From contig NC_090323.1 in the NCBI RefSeq assembly GCF_040869045.1, forward strand, positions 262,574,392-262,638,391: a stretch of DNA of 64,000 nucleotides. Reading direction: 5' to 3'. This stretch comes from Eurosta solidaginis. Its lineage: Eukaryota > Arthropoda > Insecta > Diptera > Tephritidae. Positions within the stretch are counted from its first letter, which is position 1; each line of letters begins with the position of its first letter. The position numbers and the translations under genes are program-made. This document shows, one piece after another, positions 35,015-46,728 of this stretch. A model generated the notes under the pieces. It was not told the DNA's origin, made no database searches, and saw only the letters and a list, made by a program, of their open reading frames with translations.

Positions 35015-38000
35015 ATACTTAGATACAGAGTATATTAAGTTTGATTGGATAACGGTTGGTTGTACATATATAAAGGAATCGAGATAGATATAGACTTCCA
35101 TATATCAAAATAATCAGGATCGAAAAAAAATTTGATTGAGCCATGTCCGTCCGTCGGTCCGTCCGTCCGTTAACATGATAACTTGAGTAAATTTTGAGGT
35201 ATCTTGATGAAATTTGGTATGTAGGTTCCTGAGCACTCATCTCAGATCTTTAAAATGAACGATATCGGACTATAACCACGCCCACTTTTTCGATATCGAA
35301 AATTTCGAAAAACCGAAAAAGTGCGATAATTCATTACAAAAGACCGATAAAGCGACAAAACTCGGTAGATTAGTTGAACTTATGACGCAGAATAGAAAAT
35401 TAGTAAAATTTTGGACAATGGGCGTGGCACCGCTCACTTTTAAAAGAAGGTAATTTAAAATTTTGCAAGCTGTAATTTGGCAGTCGTTGAAGATATCATG
35501 ATGAAATTTGGCAGGAACGTTACTCCTACTACTATATGTACGCTTAATAAAAATTAGCAAAATCGGAGCAGGACCACGCCCACTTTTAAAAAAAAAAATT
35601 TTTTAAAGTAAAATTTTAACAAAAAATTTAATATCTTTACAGTATATAAGTAAATTATGTCAACATTGAACTCCAGTAATGATATGGTGCAACAAAATAC
35701 AAAAATAAAAGAAAATTTCAAAATGGGCGTGGCTCCGCCCTTTTTCATTTAATTTGTCTAGGATACTTTTAACGCCATAAGTCGAACAAAAATTAACGAA
35801 TACTTTTGAAATTTGGTAGGGGCATAGATTTTATGATGTTAACTATCTTCTGTGAAAAAGGGCGAAATCGGTTGATGCCACGCCCAGTTTTTATACACAG
35901 TCGTTCGTCTGTCCTTCCGCATGGCCGTTAACACGATAACTTGAGCAAAAATCGACATATCTTTAACGAACTTAGTTCACGTACTTACTTGAACTCACTT
36001 TGTCTTGGTATGAAAAATGAACGAAATCCGACAATGACCACGCCCACTTTTTCGATATCGAAAATTACAAAAAATGAAAAAATGCCATAATTCTATACCA
36101 AATACGAAAAAAGGGATGAAACATGGTGAGGTAATTGGATTGGTTTATTGACGCGAAATATAACTTTAGAAAAAACTTTATAAAATGGTTGTGACACCTA
36201 CAATATTAAGTAGAAGAAAATGAAAAAGGTCTGCAGGGCGAAATAAAAAACTCTTAAAATCTTGGCAGGTATTACATATATAAAAAAATTAGCGGTATCC
36301 AACAGATGATGTTCTGGGTCACCCTGGTCCACATTTTGGTCGATATCTGGAAAACGCCTTCACATATACAACTACCACCACTCCCTTATAAAACTCTCAT
36401 TAATACCTTTAATTTGATACCCATATCGTACAAACACATTCTAGAGTCACCCCTGGTCCACCTTTATTGCGATACCTCGAAAAGGCGTTCACCTATAGAA
36501 CTAAGGCCCCCTCCCTTTTAAAATACTCATTAACACAATTCGTTTGATGCCCATATTGTACAAACAAATTCTAGGGTCACCCCTGGTCCACCTTTGTGGC
36601 GATATCTCGAAACGGCGTCCACCTATGGAACTAAGGATTACTCCCTTTTAAAATACTCATTAACACCTTTCTTTTGATACCCATATTGTATAAACAAATT
36701 CTAGAGTCACCCCTGGTCCACCTTCATGGCGATATCTCGAAAAGGCGACCACCTATAAAACAACCATCACTCCCTTTTAAAACCGTCATTAATACCTTTA
36801 ATTTGATACCCATATCGTACAAACACATTCTAGAGTCACCCCTGGTCCACCTTTATGGCGATATTTCGAAACGGCATCCACCTATAGAACTAAGGCCCAC
36901 TCCCTTTTAAAATAATCATTAACACCATTCGTTTGATGCCCATATTGAACAAACAAATTCTAGGGTCACCCCTGGTCCACCTTTATGGCGATATCTCGAA
37001 ACGGCGTCCACCTATGGAACTAAGGATTACTCCCTTTTAAAATACTCATTAACACCTTTCATTTGATACCCATATCGTACAAACGCATTCTAGAGTCACC
37101 CCTGGTCCACCTTTATGGCGATATCTCGAAAAGGCGACCACCTATAAAACAACCATCACTCCCTTTTAAAACCGTCATTAATACCTTTAATTTGATACCC
37201 ATATCGTACAAACACATTCTAGAGTCACCCCTGGTCCACCTTTATGGCGATATTTCGAAACGGCATCCACCTATAGAACTAAGGCCCACTCCCTTTTAAA
37301 ATAATCATTAACACCATTCGTTTGATGCCCATATTGAACAAACAAATTCTAGGGTCACCCCAGGTCCACCTTTATGGCGATATCTCGAAACGGCGTCCAC
37401 CTATGGAACTAAGGATTACTCCCCTGGTCCACCTTTATGGCGGTATCTCGAAACGGCGTCCACCTATAGAACCAAGGCCCACCCCCTTTTAAAATACTCA
37501 TTAAAACCATTCGTTTGATGCCCATATTGTACAAACAAATTCTAGGGTCCCCCCTGGTCCACCTTTATGGTGATATCTCGAAACGGCGTCCACCTATGGA
37601 ACTAAGGATTACTCCCTTTTAAAATACTCATTAACACCTTTCATTTGATACCCATATCGTACAAACACATTCTAGAGTCACCCCTGGTCCACCATTATTG
37701 CGATACCTCGAAAAGGCGTTAACCTATAGAACTAAGGCCCCCTCCCTTTTAAAATACTCATTAACACCATTCGTTTGATGCCCATATTGTACAAACAAAT
37801 TCTAGGGTCACCCCTGGTCCACCTTTGTGGCGATATCTCGAAACGGCGTCCACCTATAACACCTTTCATTTGATACTCATATCGTACAAACGCATTCTAG
37901 ATTCACCCTTGGTCCACCTTTATGGCGATATCTCAAAAAGGCGACCACCTATACAACTACCACCACTCCCTTTTAAAACCCTCATTAATACCTTTAATTT

Positions 38001-38349
38001 GATACCCATATCATACAAACAAATTCTAGGGTCACACCTGGTCCACCTTTGTGGCGATATCTCGAAACGGCGTCCACCTATGGAACTAAGGATTACTCCC
38101 TTTTAAAATACTCATTAACACCTTTCATTTGATACCCATATCGTACAAACGCATTCTAGAGTCAACCCTGATCCACCTTTATGGCTATATCCCTAAATGG
38201 CGTCCACCTATAGAACTATGGCCCACTCCCTCATAAAATACTCTTTAATGCCTTTCATTTGATACACATGTCATACAAACACATTCCAGGGTTTCCCTCG
38301 CTTCATTTTCCTACATGGTTATTTTCCCGAACTTAACCTTCCTTACTTG
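35015..38349 (+). mobile_element. Family-1 HINE-like element with large array, both ends damaged (3.3 kb)
   Basis: The 5' end keeps ATACTT and ACAGAGTATATTAAGTTTGA but has lost the CAGTTGAGCAGAGCT part. The 3' end keeps CCGAACTTAACCTTCCTTAC but has lost the inner inverted motif and half of the hairpin. T runs flank both sides. The interior is standard: a GTCC tract near 35143-35170, a block with CACGCCCA words, and an array at 36300-38260. The loss at both ends suggests it can no longer be mobilised in trans. Confidence 0.8.
36300..38260. repeat. ~130-bp tandem array with a trimeric higher-order repeat
   Basis: Units share TCTAGAGTCACCCCTGGTCC, ACCTTTATGGCGATATC and CTCCCTTTTAAAATACTCAT. The variant CAACCATCAC occurs at 36761 and 37150, and the flanking ~300 bp is nearly identical. 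The higher-order period is therefore 389 bp (three units), close to the 388-bp period in the array at 13800. Confidence 0.88.
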
Positions 38350-39621
38350 TTTTTTTTAATAACTTACGTATATTTTATAAAAATGTTCGCCTACGGCTCT
38401 TTTTATTCTTTTAAATAATTTACGTATATTTAAAAAAAAATTGAAAATTTGGAATAAACAATCGCGCGAAATAACTATATTTGTTTCATTAAAAAAAAGA
38501 AAATAATTACGTTTACTTCATACAAAAAAAAAAAATATATAAAATCTGGAATAAAAAAGGCGCGATTAAAATAGATTGAGTCGTTCTCATTTATACATAT
38601 TTGAAAACTGGTAGCACCATTTTTGCTTAATTCACTGCGTTTTCTTGCATTTTTTTGGGAAATTTAATATAAAATTCTAATCAAACTTTAAGCCTCCTGC
38701 GGGTTGGGGTGGTGTTTTTAGAAAGGTTGAGTCGCCCCAACCCCTCCCACCACCGCCAACCCCTCCCCTGGTCCCTTAATGTATAGTCTACCTTCAAAAT
38801 GTCCCATCCGTCAATTAGGAATATTTTACATGTCTTAAAAATATTAAGCTTTAACTCGCCTACATGCATTCCAATGTAAAATTTTTCTAAGCTCGGCGCT
38901 TGAAGCCTTCAAGTGAATTCAAATCAAGTCCAGTATATGCTATCTAAGCTGACGAGATATTGGAAGAGAAAGGGTCGCTATGATATAAGTACTAGTCGGG
39001 CCCGAGTACATCTTGAGCAACAAATATAAAAGTCTCATATCAAATATCAACAGAAATCAGCTGTTCTATCAATCAGTCATCTATCAATAAAAACTTACAT
39101 ACGCTTGCGCTGCCATCTGGCGAATGTTAGCAACTGCTGGGAATGCAGTGTTAGTTCTAATCAAATATTCACAATAGTGCCATAGTACCAATAGATTTCT
39201 TTGTGTGTTCACAATCGTTTATTTTTAATAAATTATTTTAGTAAAATTTAGCTAAACAAAAGCACTACGACTAATAATGCCCAAAGCTCGCTAATAGTAC
39301 GAATGCCCATCTTTACAACCAAAACTTTGTTTATAGATTTGAATTCCAAATAAGAGCGAAAAAGGGACCTGCACATAAAAACAGCAATTAGAAATAATAT
39401 ATAAGTATGGAAAGCTCTGCAAATCACTTCTTAAAGTTGTCAGAGTGCTAGAAACGTTTCAAGCTTGTAAAATATATGGAAGTAAAAATCGCTTTTCACC
39501 TAGCATAGCTTATTGTGAGCATTCTGTCGTCAGCCTAAGAAATTCAATATGCTTTAACGTTAGTACCTGTCAATGGAATACTCAACCTCACGGTGTTAAA
39601 CACCGATCTAATTGCATAATG
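38350..39621. other. Unassigned AT-rich DNA with partial palindrome copies
   Basis: 38380-38580 repeats pieces seen at 34940-35010 (GTTCGCCTACGG versus TTCGCCTCCGTCG; GAAAATTTGGAATAAACAAT). A GGGGT/CCCAACCCC-rich patch lies at 38700-38770. No gene supported. Confidence 0.45.
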
Positions 39622-39988
39622 ACCGGCCATCGTGGTGTGATGGTAGCGTGCTCCGCCTACTACACCGTATGCCCTGGGTTCACACCCCGGGCAAAGCAAC
39701 ATCAAAATTTTAGAAATAAGGTTTTTCAATTACAAGAAAATTTTTCTAAGCGGGGTCGCCCCTCGGCAGTGTCTGGCAAGCGCTCCGATTGTATTTCTGC
39801 CATGAAAAGCTCTCAGTGAAAACTCATCTGCCTTGCAGATGCCGTTCGGAGTCGGCATAAAACATGTAGGTCCCGTCCGGCCAATTTGTAGGGAAAAGCA
39901 AGAGGAGCACGACGCACATTGGAAGAGAAGCTCGGCCTTAGACCTCTTCGGAGGTTATCTCGCCTTAAATTATTTTTTTTTTTTTTTT
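39622..39988 (+). mobile_element. tRNA-derived SINE, nearly full length
   Basis: Very close to 51367-51731 throughout: head CATCGTGGTGTGATGGTAGC, B-box region GGGTTCACACCCCGG with a five-pair T-stem, GCAAAGCAACATC, GGCAAGCGCTCCGATTG, GATGCCGTTCGGAGTCGG, and a tail of T's. Flanking TAATTGC words may be an eroded target duplication. Confidence 0.9.
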
Positions 39989-42297
39989 AATTGCCATTGT
40001 CGGCTCCATGATGCCCCATCAACACTTCGTAGCCGAATCATTGGCAGCAAAATAGTTTGTAAACGGATGTTTCAATAACAAGGTCTTATCATGGTATTAT
40101 ATGTTGTCTACCCAAGCTCACACCATCTTAAGGATAATGGCATCTGGTTGCAAGGCAACTTCACTTTGAATTCCATTTACTACTCAACACTTTTATTCAA
40201 CGGTCACAACTTTGGGATCTTATCAACCTTTTCGAAATACGATACAAAAACCACAACCCCCGCGATTCATCCGACTCCTGAAGACAGGAATCAATATATG
40301 AATACAAGCATCTGCTTATTCTACTCCCCGCGGTACAGTTCTTAGCGACCATCATAGGGTGGCGCAGGTGATACGCCACGTCCCGTCCACTCTTCTCCCT
40401 TTCGAGAAATTATCACTCCCGGCTTGGTTAGCCTTATGTGTCAAGAAAGTCACTAATACGATGACGGACATTTGCTATGTGGTATTGTGATCGCCTTTTA
40501 CGTTCGGTATACCTACCGCGGGTTAATTCCTTTCCCCTAGCCCGCAGTGGGATTATCTAAGAAATAGAGCATCTAAAGATTTCCGAAAAGGTGTTATTTT
40601 CTACTTGATCTACGAGAAGAACGTGGGTGTATGTGCTCAGCTCAGCAAAAAAAGTATAAATTATTTACTTAATTTAAATGCGTCAAGCAAATAATTGATA
40701 ACTGTAAACAAAATATTTCCACGATGATGCAAACAGAAAAATAATTACGCGTATTAAGTGCCATTCACATTTGCCGGCTACGCTTCACTTGTCGCTATAT
40801 GACACGCACATCACGACACCACATATCAAATCATCGCCATTGGAAGCACTCAACCAGAAAGTCACAAATGGTTTATTTATTAAGTTTATTTATTTGTTTA
40901 CTTTGTTTTTGCATTGCAGATTAATTTATTTAGTTTGAGTTTCCTGTGAAGATTTGCAATATCCGTTAATAATGAGTGCGACAACACAACAATGCACAAC
41001 CAACAGCCGCCGATATAAAATCTCCTTACTCCCCAACAAATCGTACCATCGCAAAGCCTGGTCCATGTTGTTCATGTCCCTTGAGTGTTTAGTCGCCAAA
41101 GTCGTCGACGTCGGTCAACTGATTACTTTTGCAATGACATTTACTTAGTATGCTTATCGCGCCATATCTATTATTATTTCTATTATTATTGTTTGTAACA
41201 ACAAAGAGGGGCTTTGTTCATCGCACACAGATACAACGATGGCGGTGGAGGTGGTGGTGCAACGATGGGTGCAGTGCGCGGAATGAAGTTGAGGCCATGA
41301 GGTAAATGCTTTTAGTTATGAAGTAAATTGTTAGCGTTGCGTAACTTTCATACGTCCACAGTGTGGCCACCACAAAGCACCCACAACTCACCCACCACTT
41401 ACCATTCACCATTCACTACTCATCACATTCAGTCAGGATATGAAGGATAATTGAAAATTTAATAAATGTCAAACTATTAATAAGCGAACGGCTGTTAGAC
41501 AGGAACTACAACAACAACATAAACAGCTTTGTTCAAATGTCTTGACAGTTATGTATTTATGTATTATTTGCTGCATTTAATTAGTGCCAAATAAGCCATA
41601 CGAAAACATTTAACGAATGCAAGCACTGAACCAATGACATATTGAAATATTGAAGTATTGAAACATTGAAGCTGCAAAATGTTCAACATCTTGTGGTACA
41701 AGCGGAAAGACAACAAAGAGATTTGATGTTGGATAATGTTCATGCCACAGGCTAAGCAGATCATATAAAATAACAACAACAACAACAAAAAATGATGTGT
41801 ATTGGTAACCGGAGTGTGGAAGATGAACTGATAAGCTTGGTGTGGCTAATGTTTTCAATTTCCGGTCAACATTTAAGTCGAAGCAATGACAAAATATCTC
41901 CTCAAGGTCCTTGAGTGGAACGGAGGTAAGTAATTGGCTACACTTAAGAAATTTTTTTTAGAAAAAAGCTTTATCAAATAATTTTTCTTAAGTTTGGGAT
42001 TTAAATCAAAGCTTTGGGATGGGCTTTTGCTTAGATTTGGAGTGGTCTCATTTAATTATTCACTCAGAAACTGGGTTTAAAACTAAGAGTTTACGGAAAA
42101 GTTTTCTTGAAAACAAGTTTATCAGATATAAACCAGTTTATAGATATGTATGTATGTATCAAAGATATTTATTTTTTTTACTGCGTTTTTAAAAGTAATC
42201 CTCTCATTAACGAATTTAAAAGTTTACCTCTTGATGTGTAATTACACTTCTTTAATTCCGGTTGGGAGGCAACTCTATATTTATGTATGCAGTAATT
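39989..42297. other. Unassigned non-coding DNA
   Basis: No domain found in the short frames. ATGTATGT and CAACAACAAC tracts occur at 41500-41790. Nothing supports a gene. Confidence 0.45.
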
Positions 42298-42735
42298 ATA
42301 CTCAGCTGAGCAGAGCTCAGAGAGTATATTAAGTTTGTTCGCATAACGGTACCCCGTAACGGGATAAACTAATCGAGATAGATATAGACTTCTATATATC
42401 AACATGATCTGGGCGAAAAAAGAAATTCATTTAGCCATGTTCATTCGTCCGTCCGTCCGTTTGTCCATAAACATGATAACTTCAGTATATTTTTAGGTAT
42501 CTTAATGAAATTTGGTATGTAAGTTCTTTGTACTCATCCCAGATCGCTATTTAAAATGGACGAAATCGGACTATAACCACGCCCACTTTTTCGATATCGA
42601 AAATTTCAAAAAACCCAAAAAGTGCAATAATTCATTACCAAAGACGGATGAAGCAATGAAACTTGGTAGGTGGGTTGACCTTATGATGCAGAATAGAAAA
42701 TTAGTAAAAATTTTGGACAGTGGGCGTGGCACCAT
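42298..42735 (+). mobile_element. Family-1 element, 5'-end fragment (variant subfamily)
   Basis: Starts ATACTCAGCTGAGCAGAGCT, then GTTCGCATAACGGT, CGTCCGTCCGT, CACGCCCACTTTTTCGATAT and TGGGCGTGGCACC, where the match ends. It shares the TTCGCATAACGG variant with 16893-17798. A unique ~85 bp separates it from the SINE at 42821. Confidence 0.82.
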
Positions 42736-42820
42736 AGGGGACATTGCCCCAGAACAATTTTTTTTGCATGGTTTTTCAACAATTTTAAAAATAGAAATTT
42801 ATTTCATAGAAATAAAAAAT

Positions 42821-43185
42821 GGCGGTCACCGTGGTGTGATGGTAGCGTGCCCCGCCTATCACACCGAATGCCCTGGGTTCACATCCCGGGCAAAGCAACA
42901 TCAAGATTTTAGAAATAAGGTTTTTCAATTAGAAGAAAATTTTTCTAAGCGGGGTCGCCCCACGGCAGTGTTTGGCAAGTACTCCGAGTGTATTTCTGCC
43001 ATGAAAAGCTCTCAGTGAAAACTCACGCCTCGCAGATGCCGTTCGGAGTCGGCATAAAACAAATAGGTCCCGTCCCGCCAATTTGTAGGAAAAATTAAAA
43101 AAGGAGCACGGCGCAAATTGGAAGAGGAGCTCGGCCTAAAGCTCTTCGGAGGTTATCGCGCCTTAGATATATTTATTTATTTTTT
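42821..43185 (+). mobile_element. tRNA-derived SINE, full length with target duplication (365 bp)
   Basis: Flanked by the 9-bp duplication ATAAAAAAT (42812-42820 and 43186-43194). Starts GGCGGTCACCGTGGTGTGAT, includes GGGTTCACATCCCGGGC, and ends TTATCGCGCCTTAGATATAT then (TTTAT)n. It has the same length as the copy at 51367, which supports these ends. SINEs of this kind are transcribed by Pol III from the tRNA-like head and copied by a partner LINE. Confidence 0.92.
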
Positions 43186-43204
43186 ATAAAAAATATGCCC
43201 TTAA

Positions 43205-43712
43205 AGTTTGAATTGTCGGTAAAAGTCGAGTTGAGGGGTCGACTGCTAATACGCTACTACAAATATCGTGAGAGCTGTCAAAAGACGCGTATTGTCCTGG
43301 ACAACAATAATCCGAAGGCGGAAAAGAAACATTTTATCTCTGCCGGGAGATATTTGCAGTTAAAGTTGGCTATTTTCATGTGGTTGTTGTAATGTTGTGT
43401 CCCCACAAAAAAAATTGTAAACATAAGTGTTTTGCGCGGATATAGTTTTGGTCTCCAAAACGGCGTTGGACCCACCCAGGGTAGTTTTTTATAAGCGCGG
43501 CCGAACGCCGAAAATACAGAAAGGTGTTCTACGCAAAAATACTATGGATACCACCCCCTGTTTCGGAGAGACCCGCGGGTAATTTTTCGGTTTTTGTTTA
43601 ATATCCTTTGAACGAGTTAAAATTTTTCTTTTCCACCTTCGGATTATTAATACTGAGGTCTCTGGATATTTGTGGTAGCGTATTAGCAAACGACCCCTCA
43701 ACTACACTTTTC
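43205..43712. mobile_element. Inverted-repeat element with ~110-bp arms
   Basis: The left arm (43215-43330) reads GTAAAAGTCGAGTTGAGGGG, CTGCTAATACGCTACTACAA and AATAATCCGAAGGCGGAAAA. The right arm (43600-43705) carries the inverse of each block (CTTTTCCACCTTCGGATTAT, GTGGTAGCGTATTAGCAAAC, GACCCCTCAACTACACTTTT). A further single-arm copy lies at 30475-30575. The middle has no recognisable domain. Confidence 0.65.
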
Positions 43713-44824
43713 CAGTTTAAGTTCAGAAATTTACAATTCAAGTTCAGAAAATTGCAATTCAAATTCAGAATTTTAATTTCACGTTCAGAAGAATACAATT
43801 CAAGTTCAGAAAATTACAATTCAAGTTCAGAAAATTACATTTCAAGTTTAGAAAATACAGTTCGAATTCAGTTCGAATTCAGAAATTTATAAGTTGTGTA
43901 TTAATTTCAAAAGTTGTTTTAATTAATTAATTTTATACTTATATGTTACTTGCGGAAGTGTTGATGCTTCGTTGACCATGTTGCCAAAATTTTGGCTTGG
44001 GTATAGTGTACCCCAAGTTTTCTTCAAGGTGTGTACATCACGAACCTTGAAATCAAATGGAGGATAATTCTTTCCAACAAGTGCCTGATGACGCTACGGC
44101 CAAGAAAGTACTTCAGTCGAAACAGCAGTTTGGAACAGTGGAAGGGTGAGACCTCCACAGAGCTGCGAAGGTGGAGGAAGACTCTACCTCTTATTGTGCA
44201 ACCAATGGCGGTGAGTTACCGTGAAACAGGGAAAGCTGGCATGATTTGTTACGAAACTGCCAAAATCGCGATTAAGAGCCAATTCATGATGAATGATGAT
44301 AATGGCGAATAAGTTGAGATATTTTGACATATTGCGCCAAGTTCTATACAGACAGTACCTATACATTACTTCCGGGAGTGTGGACGCTCTGTTGACTGTT
44401 TAAGTGGTCATATCTTCATCATCACTGATATCATACTCAGTGCAGAACAGTGGTTGTGGCGCTAAGAATATAGCTGGATGGCATTGCAATTGCTTCTTAT
44501 GAGCGAGAGCTTTTTTTTTCGCTATCTCGCAAAATTGATTTAAACGAGTTAAGATGTCCAATGCTTCCTTAACACATAGATACCATCTTTATATAGCTTT
44601 ATTTCCATTGGATGAAAAAAAATAACCGACAAATTTTCTGAACTTGAATTGAAAATTCTGAACTTGAATTGTAATTTTCTGAACTTGAATTGCAATTTTC
44701 TGAATTTAAATTGTAATTTTCTGAACTTGAATTGGAAATTTCTGAACTTGAATTGGAAATTTCTGAATTTGAACTGTAAATTTATGAACTTCAATTGTAA
44801 TTTTCTGAACTTAAACTGGAAAAG
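43707..44824. mobile_element. Foldback-like element: inverted arms built of ~20-bp tandem repeats
   Basis: The left arm (43707-43880) and right arm (44630-44824) are arrays of a unit close to CAATTCAAGTTCAGAAAAT, in opposite orientation. Both outer edges read CTTTTCCAGTTTAAGTTCAG (inverted at the right). About 750 bp of mostly unique DNA lies between. It includes a 93-codon frame (44031-44312) without a recognised domain, and a direct repeat of GGAAGTGTTGATGC / GGGAGTGTGGACGC type at 43955 and 44372. Long inverted arms made of short direct repeats are the hallmark of Foldback elements in Drosophila; relationship by sequence is not shown. Confidence 0.6.
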
Positions 44825-44929
44825 GTGTAAACTTTTACCCAATTGTCAAAATCGGTGGAATCTATCGGCTGATATTCAACTTTAAAAGAAAAAGGACAAT
44901 GTTTGTATGTTTAATAGTATGTTCAATTT

Positions 44930-45118
44930 TACTTAAGATTTTTTAAGAATTAATGAGTTTAACACCGATAAATGATAATTTTTATTATTATTCTGGTTTT
45001 ATTGCCAGTAAATGTTTCCTTCTTTTCAGTTTTTCCCAATAAAACCAAAATAATAATTGAATAACAATTATCATTTATCGGTGTTAACCTCATTAGTTCT
45101 TAAAAAATCTTAAGAAAA
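44930..45118. mobile_element. Hairpin element with ~75-bp inverted arms
   Basis: The left arm (44930-45003) begins TTAAGATTTTTTAAGAATTA, contains ACACCGATAAATGATAATT, and ends TGGTTTTATTG. The right arm (45040-45117) is its near-exact inverse. The loop is about 35 bp. GAAAAAGGACAA occurs just outside on both sides (near 44888 and 45115), but 30 bp off on the left, so it is not clearly a target duplication. Confidence 0.65.
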
Positions 45119-46099
45119 AGGACAAAGAAAATTCAAATGGCGATAATTAAGGATACAGTATTTTTTGGGAAAATCGAAGATGAGCATTTGTTTGTATTAT
45201 CGATAGCTATCAAATAATATCTTTGTTGCTCAAAAATAAATTATGACGTTTTCGGTGATCACTTTCAGAAATTTTCACTCTGTGTCTTTAAACATAACAT
45301 TTATTTACATTGTTATTATTACATTGTTTTATTAAAATTATATAAGTATGAAATGTACACACCCAGTGATGATAAAAGTACCAAGTAAAGAATACTAAAA
45401 GTATTTAAAAACAGAATACATACATACTTTCGAAAATACTTTGATATGGAAAGCATACAATTTGGTATTATTAAGCGCTGTACACAGATCAAAAGCTAAA
45501 CTAAAGATTTTCTGTTTGCAAAATATTTCAGTTTTTTTTTAATGATAACGAATTAGGTGAACCTTAAGAAAACGAACCACAGTGTGAAAACAATTCTTCT
45601 GACTACTTTTGATTATGAGGAGTTTTTGATTTGAAAATTTTGTTTGCAATAATTCTTTTTCAAGGTGGGCTAGCGCAAAAATAGGCTGGGCTATCCTAGA
45701 CCAACCTTGGGCAAACGAACCAAAGTGTAAAAACAAAAACAGTAATTTTGTATAATTTGATAATTTACAAAACACTGAAAAAGGCTGGGCTATTCTGGGT
45801 AAACCTTGGTCAAACGAATAGATTTTATTAAAAAGTTCGCGTTTCGATGTGCCTCACACAGCTCTAGGTATCGAAAGCTTCTCTATACCAACCGAACTCC
45901 AAATTTTTATCACGAGCTCCTTGTTCTGCTTATTGCTTCCTCCGTATTATACAAAGCTAACAGTTTTTTCTTACTATTTAAGACCACAAAGTTTTAAGAG
46001 AAGCTTTTGACTATTTCTTGTACTTCCTTCCGTACGGAATGTGAATAGGCTTATGTTGTGTTGTTATGTCGTAACTCGCAGGTTTTATGGACTTTGCTA
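45119..46099. other. Unassigned DNA with a ~100-bp spaced duplicated motif
   Basis: GGCTGGGCTATCCTAGACCA..CTTGG.CAAACGAA at 45683-45722 recurs at 45784-45820 as GGCTGGGCTATTCTGGG. A weaker copy may precede it near 45555. No coding evidence. Confidence 0.45.
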
Positions 46100-46728
46100 G
46101 ATTTTTTGTTAAAATTTTACTTTAAAAAACTTTTTTGTTTAAAGTGGGCATGGTCGTTCTCCGATTTTGCCAATTTTTATTAAGCATATATATGGTAATA
46201 GGAGTAACGTTCCTGCCAAATTTCATTATGATATCTTCAACGACTGCCAAATTACAGCTTGCAAAATTTTAAATTACCTTCTTTTAAAAGTGGGCGGTGC
46301 CACGCCCGTTGTCCAAAATTTTACTTATTTTCTATTCTGCGTCATAAGTTCAACTCACCTACCAAGTTTCATAGCTTTATCCGTCTTTGTTAATGAATTA
46401 TCGCACTTTTTCCGTTTTCCGAAATTTTCGATATCGAAAAAAGTGGGCATGGTTATAGTCCGATATCGTTCATTTTAAATAGCGATCTGAGATGAGTGCT
46501 CAGGAACCTTCATACCAAATTTCATCATGATACCTCAAAATTTACCCAAGTTATCGTGTTAACGGACGGACGGACGGACGGACGGACATAGCTCAATCAA
46601 ATTTTTTTTCGATCCTGATGATTTTGATATATGGAAGTCTATATCTATCTCGATTCCTTTATACCTGTACAACCAACCGTTATCCAATCAAAGTTAATAT
46701 ACTTTGTGAGCTCTGCTTAACTGAGTAT
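46100..46728 (-). mobile_element. Family-1 element, 5'-end fragment (minus orientation)
   Basis: Truncated at the left (TTTTTTGTTAAAATTTTACT). It contains GTGGGCGGTGCCACGCCC, the TTTCGATATCGAAAA palindrome region and (GGAC)n at 46565-46586, and ends TCTGCTTAACTGAGTAT at 46728. The hairpin end and the tandem array are absent. Confidence 0.8.

Noticed and set aside
36306..38106. Repeated open frames with PLVHLYGDISKRRPPIEL-type residues
   Set aside because: Translation of the tandem unit in one frame; the repeats differ by frame-breaking indels.
44549..44885. Peptides of repeated KFRKLQF / NLNCNFL residues
   Set aside because: Translations of the Foldback-like minisatellite arm on the two strands.
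44888..45128. GAAAAAGGACAA as target duplication of the 44930 hairpin
   Set aside because: The left copy lies ~30 bp outside the hairpin edge while the right abuts it, so it does not bracket the element symmetrically.
9519..46478. Recurrent ~70-160-residue open frames sharing SSTTAKLQ..LLNYLL..GGATP (9519, 12650, 17309, 23277, 35270, 46167)
   Set aside because: They recur because the DNA of the family-1 conserved block is conserved; lengths differ, starts move, and copies elsewhere carry stops. No domain is seen.
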